A stretch of DNA of 62,000 nt from Symbiodinium natans (taxonomy: Eukaryota > Sar > Dinophyceae > Suessiales > Symbiodiniaceae): assembly GCA_905221605.1 (NCBI GenBank), contig CAJNDS010001968.1, forward strand, positions 347,501-409,500. The letters are read 5' to 3'. Shown here one piece after another: positions 22,106 to 32,792 of this stretch. Both the position numbers and the translations under genes were made by a program. A model generated the notes under the pieces. That model was given only the letters and a program-made list of their open reading frames with translations, was not told where the DNA came from and did not search any database. Position 1 is the first letter of the stretch; every line of letters begins with the position of its first letter.

Positions 22106-24345
22106 TATGAGTCTGGGCCTCCCCCCAATACTACATTACGAGCCCGGGCCTTCTCCCAATACTAAATTACGAGCCCGGGCCTTCTCCCAATACTAAATTA
22201 CGAGCCCGGGCCTTCTCCCAATACTAAATTACGAGCCCGGACCTTCCCCCAATATTAAATTACGAGCCCGGCCTTCCCCCAATACTAAATTACGAGCCCG
22301 GGCCTTCCCCCAATACTAAATTACGAGCCCGGGCCTTCCCCCAATACTAAATTACGAGCCCGGGCCTTCTGCCAATACTAAATTACGAGCTCGGGCCTTC
22401 TTTTCTTGCCAGACTGGTCTGCCCGTGCCCCCCCCTCCCCAAACTATTCGAACTATTCGAAATTATTCGAACTATTCGAACCCCCTTGGTTCGAATTTTC
22501 GAATAGTTCGAATAGTTTGAATAGTTTGGGCGCCCCAGGCCGGGCCCCAAACTATTCGAAAATTATGAGCCCGGGCCTTCTCCCAGAACTAAATTACGAG
22601 CCCGGGCCTTCTCCCAATACTAAATTACGAGCCCGGGCCTTCCCCCAATACTAAATTACGAGCCCGGCCTTCCCCCAATACTAAATTACGAGCCCGGGCC
22701 TTCCCCCAATACTAAATTACGAGCCCGAGCCTTCCCTTCCTTTCCAGACTGGTCTCCCCGGGCCCCCCCCCCAAACTATTCGAACTATTCGAACTATTCG
22801 AAATTATTCGAACTATTCGAACCCGCTTGGTTCGAATAGTTCGAATAGTTTCGAATAGTTCAAATGTTTGAATAGTTTGGGCGCCCCAGGCCAGGCCCCA
22901 AACTATTCGAACACCCCCCCTCCCAACACTAAATACGAGCCCGGGCCTTCTCAGAATACTAAATTACGAGCCCGGGCATTCCCCCAATACTAAATTACGA
23001 GCCCGAGCCTTCTCCCAATACTAAATTACGAGCCCGGACCTTCCTAAATTACGAGCCCGTGCCTTCCCCCAATACTAAATTACGAGCCCGTGCCTTCCAA
23101 TACTAAATAACGAGCCAGGCCCTTCTCCCAATACTAAATTACGAGCCAGGGCCTTCCCCTCCTTTCCAGACTGGTCTCCCCGGCCCCCCCCCCAAACTAT
23201 TCGAACTATTCGAACTATTCGAAATTATTCCAATAATTCGAATAATTTCGAATAGTTCGAATAGTTCGAATAGTTTGGGCGCCCCAGGCCGGGCCTCCAA
23301 CTATTCGAACACCCCCCTCCCAATACTAAATTACGAGCCGGGCCTTCTCCCAACACTAAATTACGAGCCCGGGCCTTCTCCCAATACTAAATGACGAGCC
23401 CGGGCCTTCTCCCAATATTAAATGACGAGCGCGGGCCTTCCAATTACGAGCCCGGCCTTCCCCCAATACTAAATTACGAGCCCGGGCCTTAGCCCAATAC
23501 TAAATTACGAGCCCGAGCCTTCCCTTCCTTTCCAGACTGGTCTCCCCGGCCCCCCCCCCCCCAAACAATTCGAACTATTCGAACTATTCGAAATTATTCG
23601 AACTATTCGAACCCCCTTGGTTCGAATAGTTCGAATAGTTTCGAATAGTTCGAATAGTTTGAATAGTTTGGGCGCCCCAGGCCACGCCCCAAACTATTCG
23701 AACACCCCACCTCCCAATCCTAAATCGGGCCTTCTCCCAATACTAAATTACGAGCCCGGGCCTTCTCCCAATACTAAATGACGAGCCCGGACCTTCCCCC
23801 AATACTAATTACGAGCCCGGACCTTCCCCCAATACTAAATTACGAGCCCGTGCCTTCCCCCAATACTAAATTACGAGCCAGGCCCTTCTCCCAATACTAA
23901 ATTACGAGCCAGGGCCTTCCCCTCCTTTCCAGACTGGTCTCCCCGGGCCCCCCCCCAAACTATTCGAACTATTCGAACTATTCGAAATTATTCGAACTAT
24001 TCGAACCCACTTGGTTCGAATAGTTCGAATAGTTTCAAATAGTTCGAATAGTTTGAATAGTTTGGGCGCCCCAGGCCGGGCCCCAAACTACTCCCAATAC
24101 TAAATTACGAGCCCGGGCCTTCTCCCAATCTTAAATTACGAGCCCGGGCCTTCTCTCAATACTAAATTACGAGCCCGGACCTTCCCCGAATTCTAAATTA
24201 CGAGCCCGGGCCTTCCCCCAATACTAAATTACCTGCCCCGAATACTAAATTACGAGCCCGGGCCTTCCCCCAATACTAAATTACGAGCCAGGGCCTTCTC
24301 CCAATCGAGCACGAGCCTTCTTTCCAGACTGGTCTCCCCGGGCAC
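22106..24345. repeat. 31-bp array alternating with TTCGAATAG hairpins
   Basis: Blocks of a ~31-bp unit (CCAATACTAAATTACGAGCC then CGGGCCTTCTC) are separated every ~350-420 bp by a cassette. The cassette starts CCTTTCCAGACTGGTCTCCC, runs into direct and inverted TTCGAATAG repeats, and closes GGGCGCCCCAGGCCGGGCCC. Five cassettes start near 22406, 22745, 23165, 23533 and 23930, and the next begins at about 24320. This is a higher-order repeat. Confidence 0.9.
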
Positions 24346-24431
24346 CCCACCCCCCTAAACTATTCGAACTATTCGAACTATTCGAAATTTTTCAAACTAT
24401 TCGAACCCCCTTGGCTCGAATAGTTCGAATA

Positions 24432-25725
24432 GTTTGGGGCATCAGTTTTGTGCGGCATTTGCAGGACTTTTGCAGGGTGCCAAGGGGATCCCGGCAAATT
24501 TCGACCCGCAAAGTTGTTCCTACCCGTTCCCGTTTTGTGTGATATTTGCGGGACTTTTGCAGGGCGCCAAGGGGATCCCGGCAAATTTCGACCCGCCAAG
24601 TTGTTCCTACCCGTTCCCGTTTTGCGTGGCATTTGCAGGACTTTTTCAGGGCGCCAAGGGGATCCCGGCAAATTTCGACCCGCAAATGTTGTTCCTACCC
24701 GTTCCCGTTTTGTGTGGTATTTGCAGGACTTTTGCAGGGCGCCAAGGGGATCCCGGCAAATTTCGACCTGCCAAGTTGTTCCTACCTGTTCCCATTTTGT
24801 GCGGTACTTGAAGGACTTTTCCAGGGCGCCAAGGGGATCCCGGCAAATTTCGACCCGCAAAGTTGTTCCTACCCGTTCCCGTTTTGTGTGTTATTTGCGG
24901 GACTTTTGCAGGGCGCCAAGGGGATCCCGGCAAATTTCGACCCGCCAAGTTGTTCCTACCCGTTCCCGTTTTGTGTGGCATTTGCAGGACTTTTTCAGGG
25001 TGCCAAGGGGATCCCGGCAAATTTCGACCCGCAAAGTTGTTCCTACCCGTTCCCGTTTTGTGTGATATTTGCGGGACTTTTGCAGGGGCCAAGGGGATCC
25101 CGGCAAATTTCGACCCGCCAAGTGTTTCCTACCCGTTCCCGTGTTGTGTGGTATTTGCGGGACTTTTGCAGGGTGCCAAGGGGATCCCGGCAAATTTCGA
25201 CCCGCAAAGTTGTTCCTACCCGTTCCCGTTTCGTGTGGTATTTGTAGGACTTTTGCAGGGTGCCAAGGGGATCCCGGCAAATTTCGACCCGCAAAGTTAT
25301 TCCTACCCGTTCCCGTTTTGTGTGGTATTTGCGGGACTTTTGCAGGGCGCCAAGGGGATCCCGGCAAATTTCGACCCGCCAAGGTGTTCCTACCCATTCC
25401 CGTTTTGTGTGGTATTTGCGGGACTTTTGCAGGGTGCCAAGGGGATCCCGGCAAATTTCGACCCGCAAATGTTGTTCCTACCCGTTCCCGTTTTGCGTGG
25501 TATTTGCGGGACTTTTCCAGGGTGCCAAGGGGATCCCGGCAAATTTCGACCCGCAAAGTTGTTCCTACCCGTTCCCGTTTTGTGTGATATTTGCGGGACT
25601 TTTGCAGGGTGCCAAGGGGATCCCGGCAAATTTCGACCCGCAAAGTTGTTCCTACCCGTTCCCGTTTTGTGCGGTATTTGCGGGACTTTTGCAGGGTGCC
25701 AAGGGGTTTCCGGCAAATTTTGAAT
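24432..25725. repeat. 87-bp tandem array, about 15 units
   Basis: The unit contains GCCAAGGGGATCCCGGCAAA, then TTTCGACCCGCAAAG, then TTCCTACCCGTTCCCG, with a GTGTGGTATTTGCGGGACTT spacer. The core recurs near 24481, 24568, 24655 and onward to 25700. The 87-bp period is a multiple of three and the unit has few stops, so long frames (up to about 290 codons) are open on both strands. I treat them as repeat artefacts. Confidence 0.92.
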
Positions 25726-25734
25726 TTTGGGGGC

Positions 25735-27412
25735 CCCAGGCCGGCGCGAACCCCCCTTCCTCCCAAACTGGTCTCCCCGGGCCCCCCCCAAACTATTCGA
25801 ACTATTCGAACTATTCGAAACTATTCGAACTATTCGAACCCCCTGGTTCGAATAGTTCGAATAGTTCGAATAGTTTGGGGCACCAGCCCTCGCCCCCAAA
25901 CTATTCGAACTATTCGAACCCCCCTGGTTCGAATAGTTCGAATAGTTCGAATAGTTTGGGGCACCAGCCCTCGCGCCCAAACTATTCGAACTATTCGAAC
26001 CCCCCTGGTTCGAATAGTACGAATAGTTTCGAATAGTTCGAATAGTTCGAATAGTTTGGGAGCCCGGCCTGGGGCCCCCACACTATTCGAACTATTCGAA
26101 CCCCCCTTCCTCCCAAACTGGTCCCCCCGGGGACCCCCCAAACTATTCGAACTATTCGAACTATTCGAAGCTATTCGAACTATTCGAACCCCCCTGGTTC
26201 GAATAGTTCGAATAGTTCGAATAGTTTGGGGCACCAGCCCTCGCGCCCAAACTATTCGAACTATTCGAACCCCCCTGGTTCGAATAGTTCGAATAGTTTC
26301 GAATAGTTCGACTAGTTTAGGGGGCCCGGCCTGGGGCCCCCACACTATTCGAACTATTCGAACCCCCCTTCCTCCCAAACTGGTCCCCCCGGGGACCCCC
26401 CAAACTATTCGAACTATTCGAAACTATTCGAACTATTCGAACCCCCCTGGTTCGAATAGTTCGAATAGTTCGAATAGTTTGGGGCACCAGCCCTCGCGCC
26501 CAAACTATTCGAACTATTCGAACCCCCCTGGTTCGAATAGTTCGAATAGTTTCGAATAGTTCGAATAGTTCGAATAGTTTGGGGGCCCGGCCTGGGGCCC
26601 CCACACTATTCGAACTATTCGAACCCCCTTCCTCCCAAACTGGTCTCCCCGGGGACCCCCCAAACTATTCGAACTATTCGAACTATTCGAAACTATTCGA
26701 ACTATTCGAACCCCCCTGGTTCGAATAGTTCGAATAGTTCGAATAGTTTGGGGCACCAGCCCTCGCGCCCAAACTATTCGAACTATTCGAACTATTCGAA
26801 CCAGGGGGGTTCGAATAGTTCGAATAGTTTCGAATAGTTCGAATAGTTCGAATAGTTTGGGGGCCCGGCCTGGGGCCCCCACACTATTCGAACTATTCGA
26901 ACCCCCTTCCTCCCAAACTGGTCTCCCCGGGCACGCCCCAAACTATTCGAACTATTCGAAACTATTCGAACTATTCGAACCCCCCTGGTTCGAATAGTTC
27001 GAATAGTTCGAATAGTTTGGGGCACCAGCCCTCGCGCCCAAACTATTCGAACTATTCGAACCCCCCTGGTTCGAATAGTTCGAATAGTTCGAATAGTTTA
27101 GGGCACCAGGCCGGGCCCCCAAACTATTCGAACTATTCGAACCCCTCTGGTTCGAATAGTTCGAATAGTTTCGAATAGTTCGAATAGTTCGAATAGTTTG
27201 GGGGCCCCAGGCCGGGCCCCCAAACTATTCGAACCCATCTGGTTCGAATAGTTCGAATAGTTTGGGGCACCAGGCCATGCCCCCAAACTATTCGAACTAT
27301 TCGAACCCCTCTGGTTCGAATAGTTCGAATAGTTTAGAATAGTTCGAATAGTTCGAATAGTTTGGGGACCCCAGGCCGGGCCCCCAAACCATTCAAACTA
27401 TTCGAACCCCCG
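25735..27412. repeat. TTCGAATAG inverted-repeat (hairpin) array
   Basis: Runs of CTATTCGAA (2-5 copies) are followed by CCCCCCTGG and then the inverse TTCGAATAG runs, closed by GGGGCACCAGCCCTCGCGCC or GGGGGCCCGGCCTGGGGCCC. Each pair can form a stem of about 20-45 bp. The palindromic hexamer TTCGAA occurs many tens of times. Frames here encode only Ser-Asn/Ile-Arg repeats. Confidence 0.92.
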
Positions 27413-27589
27413 TTTGAAAGTTCAGAAAAGACGCATGGTCACATAATACAGGAAGGTTCCTCGTACATATATATATTATTCGACCCCCCCCCCCTCCAAC
27501 ACCCCACTTTTAATAAACAAGCTCGGCGAGACTCGGATGTTCCCATGACAGGCTTCGACATGGTGCATTTAAGGAACTAAATTGCGTAA

Positions 27590-28925
27590 ATCCTGAAAGG
27601 GGGGGCTTTAATTTATTTAAAGCGGGCGGGAGAATTAGATAGTTAAAATAATGAGAATAATGAACTAAATTAATTAATTTAATTTAATTAATTGAGCGAA
27701 TTAAATTAATGAGATTTCAATTTCTTTAAATCCTGAAAGGTAGGGGGGGCAGCTCCTTCCTTCTGAGGGGATTTCAATACTTTAAATATGAAGCCCCTAT
27801 TGAAACATGAAGGCCCCTTCAGATTTAAATTATCTCTTCTCTTTTTTTTACTTCCCCTTCGCGGGAGGGGGCCAGGCCCCCCCCCCCCCTATCAGGAGTT
27901 ATTAAACTATTTAATATATTAGAAATATGTAATTTTTAAACGATTTGATTAAACACTGTCCCCGAATTTGATAATTAATATAAGTATGAAGGCCTCTATT
28001 TGTATATGAAGGCCCCTCCATATTTACTTTATCAAATTCTCCTCCCCGAATCAAGTAATGTAAACATGAAGGCCCTTCCACATTTAAATTGATTACTTTG
28101 GGGGGGGGGGAGAATTAAAAAATTAAAATCTAAATAGTTTAAACACATTAAATCCTAAGAAATGGGGGGGGGAGCTCCCCCCCTTCTGGAAGGAATGAAA
28201 CAGCTTATTTTTTATATGAAGATCCCTATTTAAATATGAAGGCCCCTTCAGATTTAAATGATTGAATTCCCCCGGTGGGAGGGGGCCAGGCCCCCCTTGT
28301 AGTATTTCAATATTTCAAACACGTTAATGTAAATAATTGCAGGCCCTAGGATTTAATTGTTCAAACTAGTTTCTTTCTATAATCTATGTAATTTGTCCCC
28401 TCCCCGAATCAATGAATCAAATATGAAGCCCCCTTCACATGAACTTGCATACACTCGGTGAATATTTAAACACGAAGGCCCCTATTTGAATATGAAGACC
28501 CTTCCATATTTACATTATTTTGTTCAGGGGGAGAATTTATATTTTAGATAATCCAAATCTTGGGGGGGGGGGGGGGGGGGGGGGCAGCTCCTTCCTTGTG
28601 GGGGGAAACAAAAAATCACACAATTTACATATGAGGCCCCTATTTAAATTTGAAGGCACCCCCCTCAGATTTAAATTTGTTCATTCTCTAATTCTCCTTG
28701 CTAGAGGGGACCGGGGCCCTTTTTCAGGATTTAAATTATGTAAATTATTAATCTATCTCTTTACATATTTAAGTGGCATTTAAGTCCCTCCCGAATTCAG
28801 TAATTTAGATATTAAGGCCTCTATTTAAATATGAAAGCTCCTCTATTTCTTAAAATATTTAAAGTACTTAATTCTCCTCCCCGGATTACATAGTCTAAGT
28901 ACGAAGGCCCCTATTTAAGTAGCAG
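27590..28925. repeat. AT-rich block with ATGAAGGCCCCT repeats
   Basis: Markedly more AT-rich than its neighbours. Recurring motifs are TATGAAGGCCCCTATTTAAA, CCCCTTCAGATTTAAAT, GGGGGGGCAGCTCCTTCCTT and GAGGGGGCCAGGCCCCCC, at spacings of roughly 170-250 bp. It appears to be several diverged copies of one ~450-bp unit. No gene seen. Confidence 0.7.
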
Positions 28926-28949
28926 ATTTTTGAGGCCACCAGATGATTT

Positions 28950-29505
28950 GATCTGTGACATAAAGAGGCAAATCTGCGAATCTCGAGGAAACGCAGATTT
29001 CAAATCTGCGAATCTGCTTTTTCTCGGGGTTTCGCAGATTCGCAGATTTGCAGATTGGTTTGGGGCTACAAATCTGCGAATCTGCGTTTTCTCGAGAAAA
29101 ACACAGATTTGCAGATTGGTTGGGGGCTACAAATCTGCGAATCTGCGAATCTGCGTTTTCTCGAGAAAAACGCAGATTCGCAGATTTGCAGATTGGTTGG
29201 GGGCTACAAATCTGCGAATCTGCGAAGCTGCGTTTTCTCGAGAAAAACGCAGATTTCAAATCTGCGAATCTGCGTTTTCTCGAGGAAACGCAGATTCTCA
29301 GATTTGCAGATTGGTTTGGGGCTACAAATCTGCGAATCTGCTGCGAATCTGCGTTTTCTCGAGGAAACGCAGATTCGCAGATTTGCAGATTGGTTGGGGG
29401 CTACAAATCTGCGAATCTGCGAATCTGCGTTTTCTCGAGGTTTCGCAGATTCGCAGATTTGCAGATTGGTTGGGGCTACAAATCTGGGAATCTGCGAATT
29501 GGTGA
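28950..29505. repeat. AATCTGCG / CTCGAG hairpin array
   Basis: Five to six units of ~100 bp. Each has AATCTGCG repeats, then TTTTCTCGAGAAAAACG (CTCGAG at the centre), then inverse CGCAGATT repeats, then a GGTTGGGGGCTAC spacer. Every unit folds into a perfect or near-perfect stem. Open frames such as CESANLRFL repeats are artefacts. Confidence 0.92.
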
Positions 29506-29537
29506 CCTGAGACGTGGGGTTTTGGAGGGGGGGGGTA

Positions 29538-29540
<3 letters not shown>

Positions 29541-29579
<39 letters not shown>

Positions 29580-29590
29580 TTATTTTTTTT
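29541..29590. repeat. TA microsatellite and T run at the left edge of the transposon
   Basis: (TA)n preceded by GGTACCA and followed by TTTATTTATTTTTTTTTTA. It directly abuts the left inverted repeat. Together with CATATATTTAGGGGG at 34240 it looks like a split pre-insertion site. Confidence 0.85.
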
Positions 29591-29593
29591 TTA

Positions 29594-29632
29594 GTTCAAA
29601 GCGGTTTCTCAGCCGCTGCGTTTTTGGGGTTT
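29594..29632. repeat. Left terminal inverted repeat
   Basis: 39 bp, matching the inverse of 34201-34239 with about five mismatches. The core TCAGCCGCTGCGTTTTTG is identical in both ends. Confidence 0.85.
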
Positions 29633-29750
29633 CATTGATCGGACCAGAATTGCCAAATATAGGCAAAACCCACAAACAATACATTTTGCAATACTCTTGG
29701 GAGAACAGGAACACCGACAATCGAACAAATCAACACAAAAAGCCCAGTAA

Positions 29751-29930
29751 ACCAATTTCCACAAAACCAAAAAGACCAATACCAAAAAAACCAAAAAAAC
29801 CAAAAAAAACAATTTTCCGGGACTCTGTGAAAGCTGTGGAAATACGCTTACGCATCAAAAGTCCCGGAAATTTTTTTTTGGTTTTTTTGGTTTTTTTGGT
29901 ATTGGTTTTTTTGGTTTTGTGGAAATTGGT
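29751..29930. repeat. Long palindrome with a 35-nt loop
   Basis: Arms 29751-29824 and 29860-29930 are near-perfect inverse copies: ACCAATTTCCACAAAACC... ending TTTTCCGGGACT, against AGTCCCGGAAA... ending GTGGAAATTGGT. The arms are mostly CCAAAAAAA units. The loop, 29825-29859, is unique and contains TACGCTTAC at 29843. It lies between the left end and the helicase gene, where an origin, promoter or regulatory hairpin could sit. Function unproven. Confidence 0.85.
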
Positions 29931-30067
29931 TTTTGGGGACTATTTGTTTGGTTTCGGTGTCCCAGTTGTCCCTATGAGCCGTGCACTCACGTCCAAACGC
30001 ATGATCTGGCAGGTCTTTTGGCTTCTTGCTCTAGTAAAAGTCTCGTAGCATCCCAATTGTGCGTATC

Positions 30068-32362
30068 ATGGGAAGTTACACGGCGGACCAAGAGATCCAA
30101 GACGGAACGCTCACATTCGACGAAGCATGCGCACACGTTTCCGGCCAAAAACTACAAGGTCCAGAGAACAAACCTCTGAAGTCGGACCGTGCCACTGGTG
30201 ACGTTCGCGTCTGCGATCTGCCGATTCGCCACCTCGAGTCTAATCCAACCAAAATCGAGCAATTCGCAGACGTACTCTTAGACCAGAAGCTGACTGTGAC
30301 CAACAGCATGTTCGACACCATCTACCAGACTTGCTATGAAACCAAATATGCCCAACTTCCTCATCCGTTCTGCTTGCGAAAGGAACCAACCGTTCCCTAC
30401 ACCATGCAGATCATCATTCTGCCCGCGTCTTCCCCGGCAAACTCGGAACCGAGTGCCGATTACGTCCACATCGTGAAGCATGTCTACCTGCATCGCAACA
30501 AGGTGCCATCAAAAGATTGCGTAGCAATGTGCTATGGCACACCCATGAGGTTCGACTGGGGCAACAACACTCGGCTGGGTCTGGCTGGGTTGAACTACAT
30601 GTTGGATCGCATGGGTGGTCGGCAATTAAGGCACTGGATCATCAAACCCAAGTTCGAAAAAAAACTCACCTTGGACCAGCACCAGCGCGCGGATGGCTAT
30701 GCCTTCATTCGCGACTGTGGTCCTAGGAGCAACAACAAGAACCAGTTCATGGAGTGGACGGATGAGCAAATCCACACTCCTGGTGGAAAGCTCGAAAATT
30801 GGCCAGAAGCCAAGGTGAAGGAAGCTTTGAACAATTACATGAAAGGCCGCCAAAACGCCAAGACCCTGGAGTTTTGGCCCTTCACGTTCAAGAGTTTCGT
30901 ACCTTGGTTTCTCGACAAAGTCCTGATCAAGATGTTGCCAACCATGCGGCAGAATGCCATCACATGGATCGGTCGAACCCGAACAGGCAAGTCGGTGTCA
31001 TCCAAAACCATACTTTTCATGCAGTCCAAATTTGAGATCGACCTAGCCGAGCGTTCTGACCTTGTTCCATCAATCGTGACGGCCAAGCATCTTGACTTCT
31101 TCAAGGCCGAACCCCTCACGAAATTCAAGCCTGGAGTGTTCGACGATGGCATGCTTCAAAAGATGGACGCGTCCTTCTTGAAGGCATTCCTGAACCCTTC
31201 AGTCACTCATTTAAACTATGAAGGTAAAAATGAAAGAAAAGTTGTATGATATATAAAAACGTGTTTCCCTTTTGAATAAGCATGTTGACGTGTGAGCCAA
31301 AACCTTAGGAGGAAGACGCCACCGTGTGGGCAAGGTACTCATCTGCTCAGTTTGATCAAGGCGCAGGCCGTCATGCGTGCAACAATCCGTACAACCGAGC
31401 CATAGATGAAGAACTCTTCGCAAGCATGCAGAAATCCAAGATTTGGTCAGTTCCCCATGCCAAGTTCCTCGACATGATTAAGCCTTCCTTCTTAGCTGTG
31501 GACGAAGATGAGGACATGGATGCCATCCTTGCCAGAACCCATCTTGTACTCCTCACGGACTCAGGTGTCTACTACCGCGTTGCTGGTACATCGAAAGATC
31601 CTGTGGATTTCATCGAGTGGGGCACTGATCCCAAGGACCTACTCGCCCCCTCGCAGCACACGATCCTCAAACAGTACAAGATGAACCCGCATCTCCACAA
31701 ATACCCACAACAGTACTTTGGAGATCTCGCATGGTCCCAAGAGCTTCTTCGTCGTGTACTCAATGGTGAGAGCATTCCTCGCAGCTCCACAGTACTCGGT
31801 TCCAGTCTCTTTGGCGTCCACGCTGAAAGGACCGTTTCTGCATTTCGACCTTAACGTTTAAAAAAACTGAGTATTCCCTCGGCTGCTTATTTGTATGCTG
31901 AATGTACTGAACCTTCGCTTTGATAGGACTGCTGTGCAGTCTCATCCGTCGCTTCTTCGTCCCGATGAGCTCCATGTGAAAGTCAAGCAAGAACAGGTGG
32001 GTGGGTGGGTGGGGTGTTTATGAAAAATAAAGATAAGTAGAGAAGGTCGTATAAAGGGATATTTTTCATTTTGAGACGAAAGTTCCCAGGTTGCTCATGC
32101 TTTCCGAACACTCAAGAAGGGTCCGCTCCAGACCATCAACTTGGAATCACCTTCTCCAAAGAAGTTTGACAGTGCCAGCTCTACCTCGCCAATGCCCAAG
32201 CGTGCTAAGATCGCAACACCGGCCTCTTCATCAGCTCCTCTAAACCCAAGTTTTTTAGAGCATGATGTTGACGATGACATCATGCCTGCAGTGGGCCAGC
32301 AACCGGATGAGCTGGAGCAGGAACTGGAGGAACTCATGGACCAAATGGACACGGATGAGTAG
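30068..32362 (+). CDS. Spliced Rep/SF3-helicase-like P-loop ATPase (four exons)
   Basis: Exon 1 runs from ATG 30068 to about 31219-31240, exon 2 from 31309 to about 31769, exon 3 from 31927 to 31996 and exon 4 from 32090 to TAG 32360-32362, in total about 640-650 residues. Exon 1 carries a Walker A loop, GRTRTGKS (residues ~302-309), and a Walker B-like VFDDG (~357-361). Exon 2 begins with RYSSAQF and RHACNNPY, which fits the sensor-1 asparagine motif of superfamily-3 helicases as in Rep proteins of small circular ssDNA replicons. I see no clear HUH nuclease motif in the first 250 residues, so a nicking function is not supported. Exon 4 is Ser-rich with a possible nuclear localisation PKRAKI and a Glu/Asp-rich tail. 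Intron 3 is clean GT-AG in phase 0. Introns 1 and 2 keep frame better with GA donors. The gene shares a transposon with a DDE transposase. Confidence 0.68.
31241..31308 (+). other. Intron 1 of the helicase-like gene (boundary uncertain)
   Basis: The acceptor is clear: ACCTTAG before GAGGAAGAC. The obvious donor GGTAAAAA at 31224 would shift the frame. Frame is kept with GA at 31220 or GT at 31241. In-frame stops lie between the two exons. Confidence 0.55.
31770..31926 (+). other. Intron 2 of the helicase-like gene (boundary uncertain)
   Basis: The acceptor GATAG lies before GACTGCTG. The GGTGAG donor at 31766 puts the next exon out of frame; a GA donor at 31770 keeps it open. Confidence 0.5.
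31997..32089 (+). other. Intron 3 of the helicase-like gene
   Basis: GT-AG intron between GAACAG and GTTGCTCATG, phase 0 on both sides. The interior starts with GTGGGTGGGTGGGTGG. Confidence 0.75.
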
Positions 32363-32685
32363 ATCTTCACAATGCCTGACGACTCCAAAGCATTTTGAGT
32401 TCGGGAACTGCAGGTCCTGAATCGCTTCTCCCGAGTCGGTTCTGCTCGAGCAACATGCTGCACACACATAGCAGGCGTGCAGGTTTGTGTTAAGTCACAC
32501 GCACACACACGCACACCGTCGCACCTCGCGAGAGAAAAAACACCCAAGCATCGATGCTGCTTGCAGTGCTGCGTGTTTTATGCGACTGCCTATGCCGAAA
32601 CTCTTAATTGCATGAGGAAATCCATGATGTTGTTTGTGTTGATGCTTCAAGTTTTGGCAAGCAGTAGTTTGCAAATCTGTCCCGA
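32363..32685. other. Spacer between the two transposon genes
   Basis: About 320 bp including a CACACACGCACAC stretch. No separate gene is apparent. The 3' UTR of the first gene and the promoter or UTR of the second may lie here. Confidence 0.5.
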
Positions 32686-32792
32686 ATGGCGTCCTACGTT
32701 GATTGGATCGCCTTTAGAGAAGCGGTCCTGACAGCAGATTTCCTCCATCGGACCGAGTTTCTTTGCCTGGTGAAACATAGTCACGTTCAGAC
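32686..32792 (+). CDS. Possible upstream N-terminal exon of the transposase
   Basis: The frame from ATG 32686 contains DWIAFREAVLTADFLHRTEF, the kind of sequence that normally precedes the zinc ribbon in ISXO2/Merlin transposases. It is out of frame with the main gene, and GT at 32770 could start a short intron. A frameshift is the alternative. Confidence 0.4.

Noticed and set aside
21940-24345. CRISPR-like array of the 31-bp unit
   Set aside because: The repeats are directly tandem with no unique spacers and the context is eukaryotic.
24448-26559. Long open frames on both strands (up to about 320 codons)
   Set aside because: They follow the 87-bp and 9-bp repeat periods, are open in several frames on both strands at once, and encode only repeat-derived peptides.
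28915-29638. Open frames of 114-196 codons such as CESANLRFL repeats
   Set aside because: They are translations of the AATCTGCG hairpin array and are open on both strands.
30076-30321. Minus-strand frames inside the helicase-like gene
   Set aside because: Short shadows; the + strand has motif-level support.
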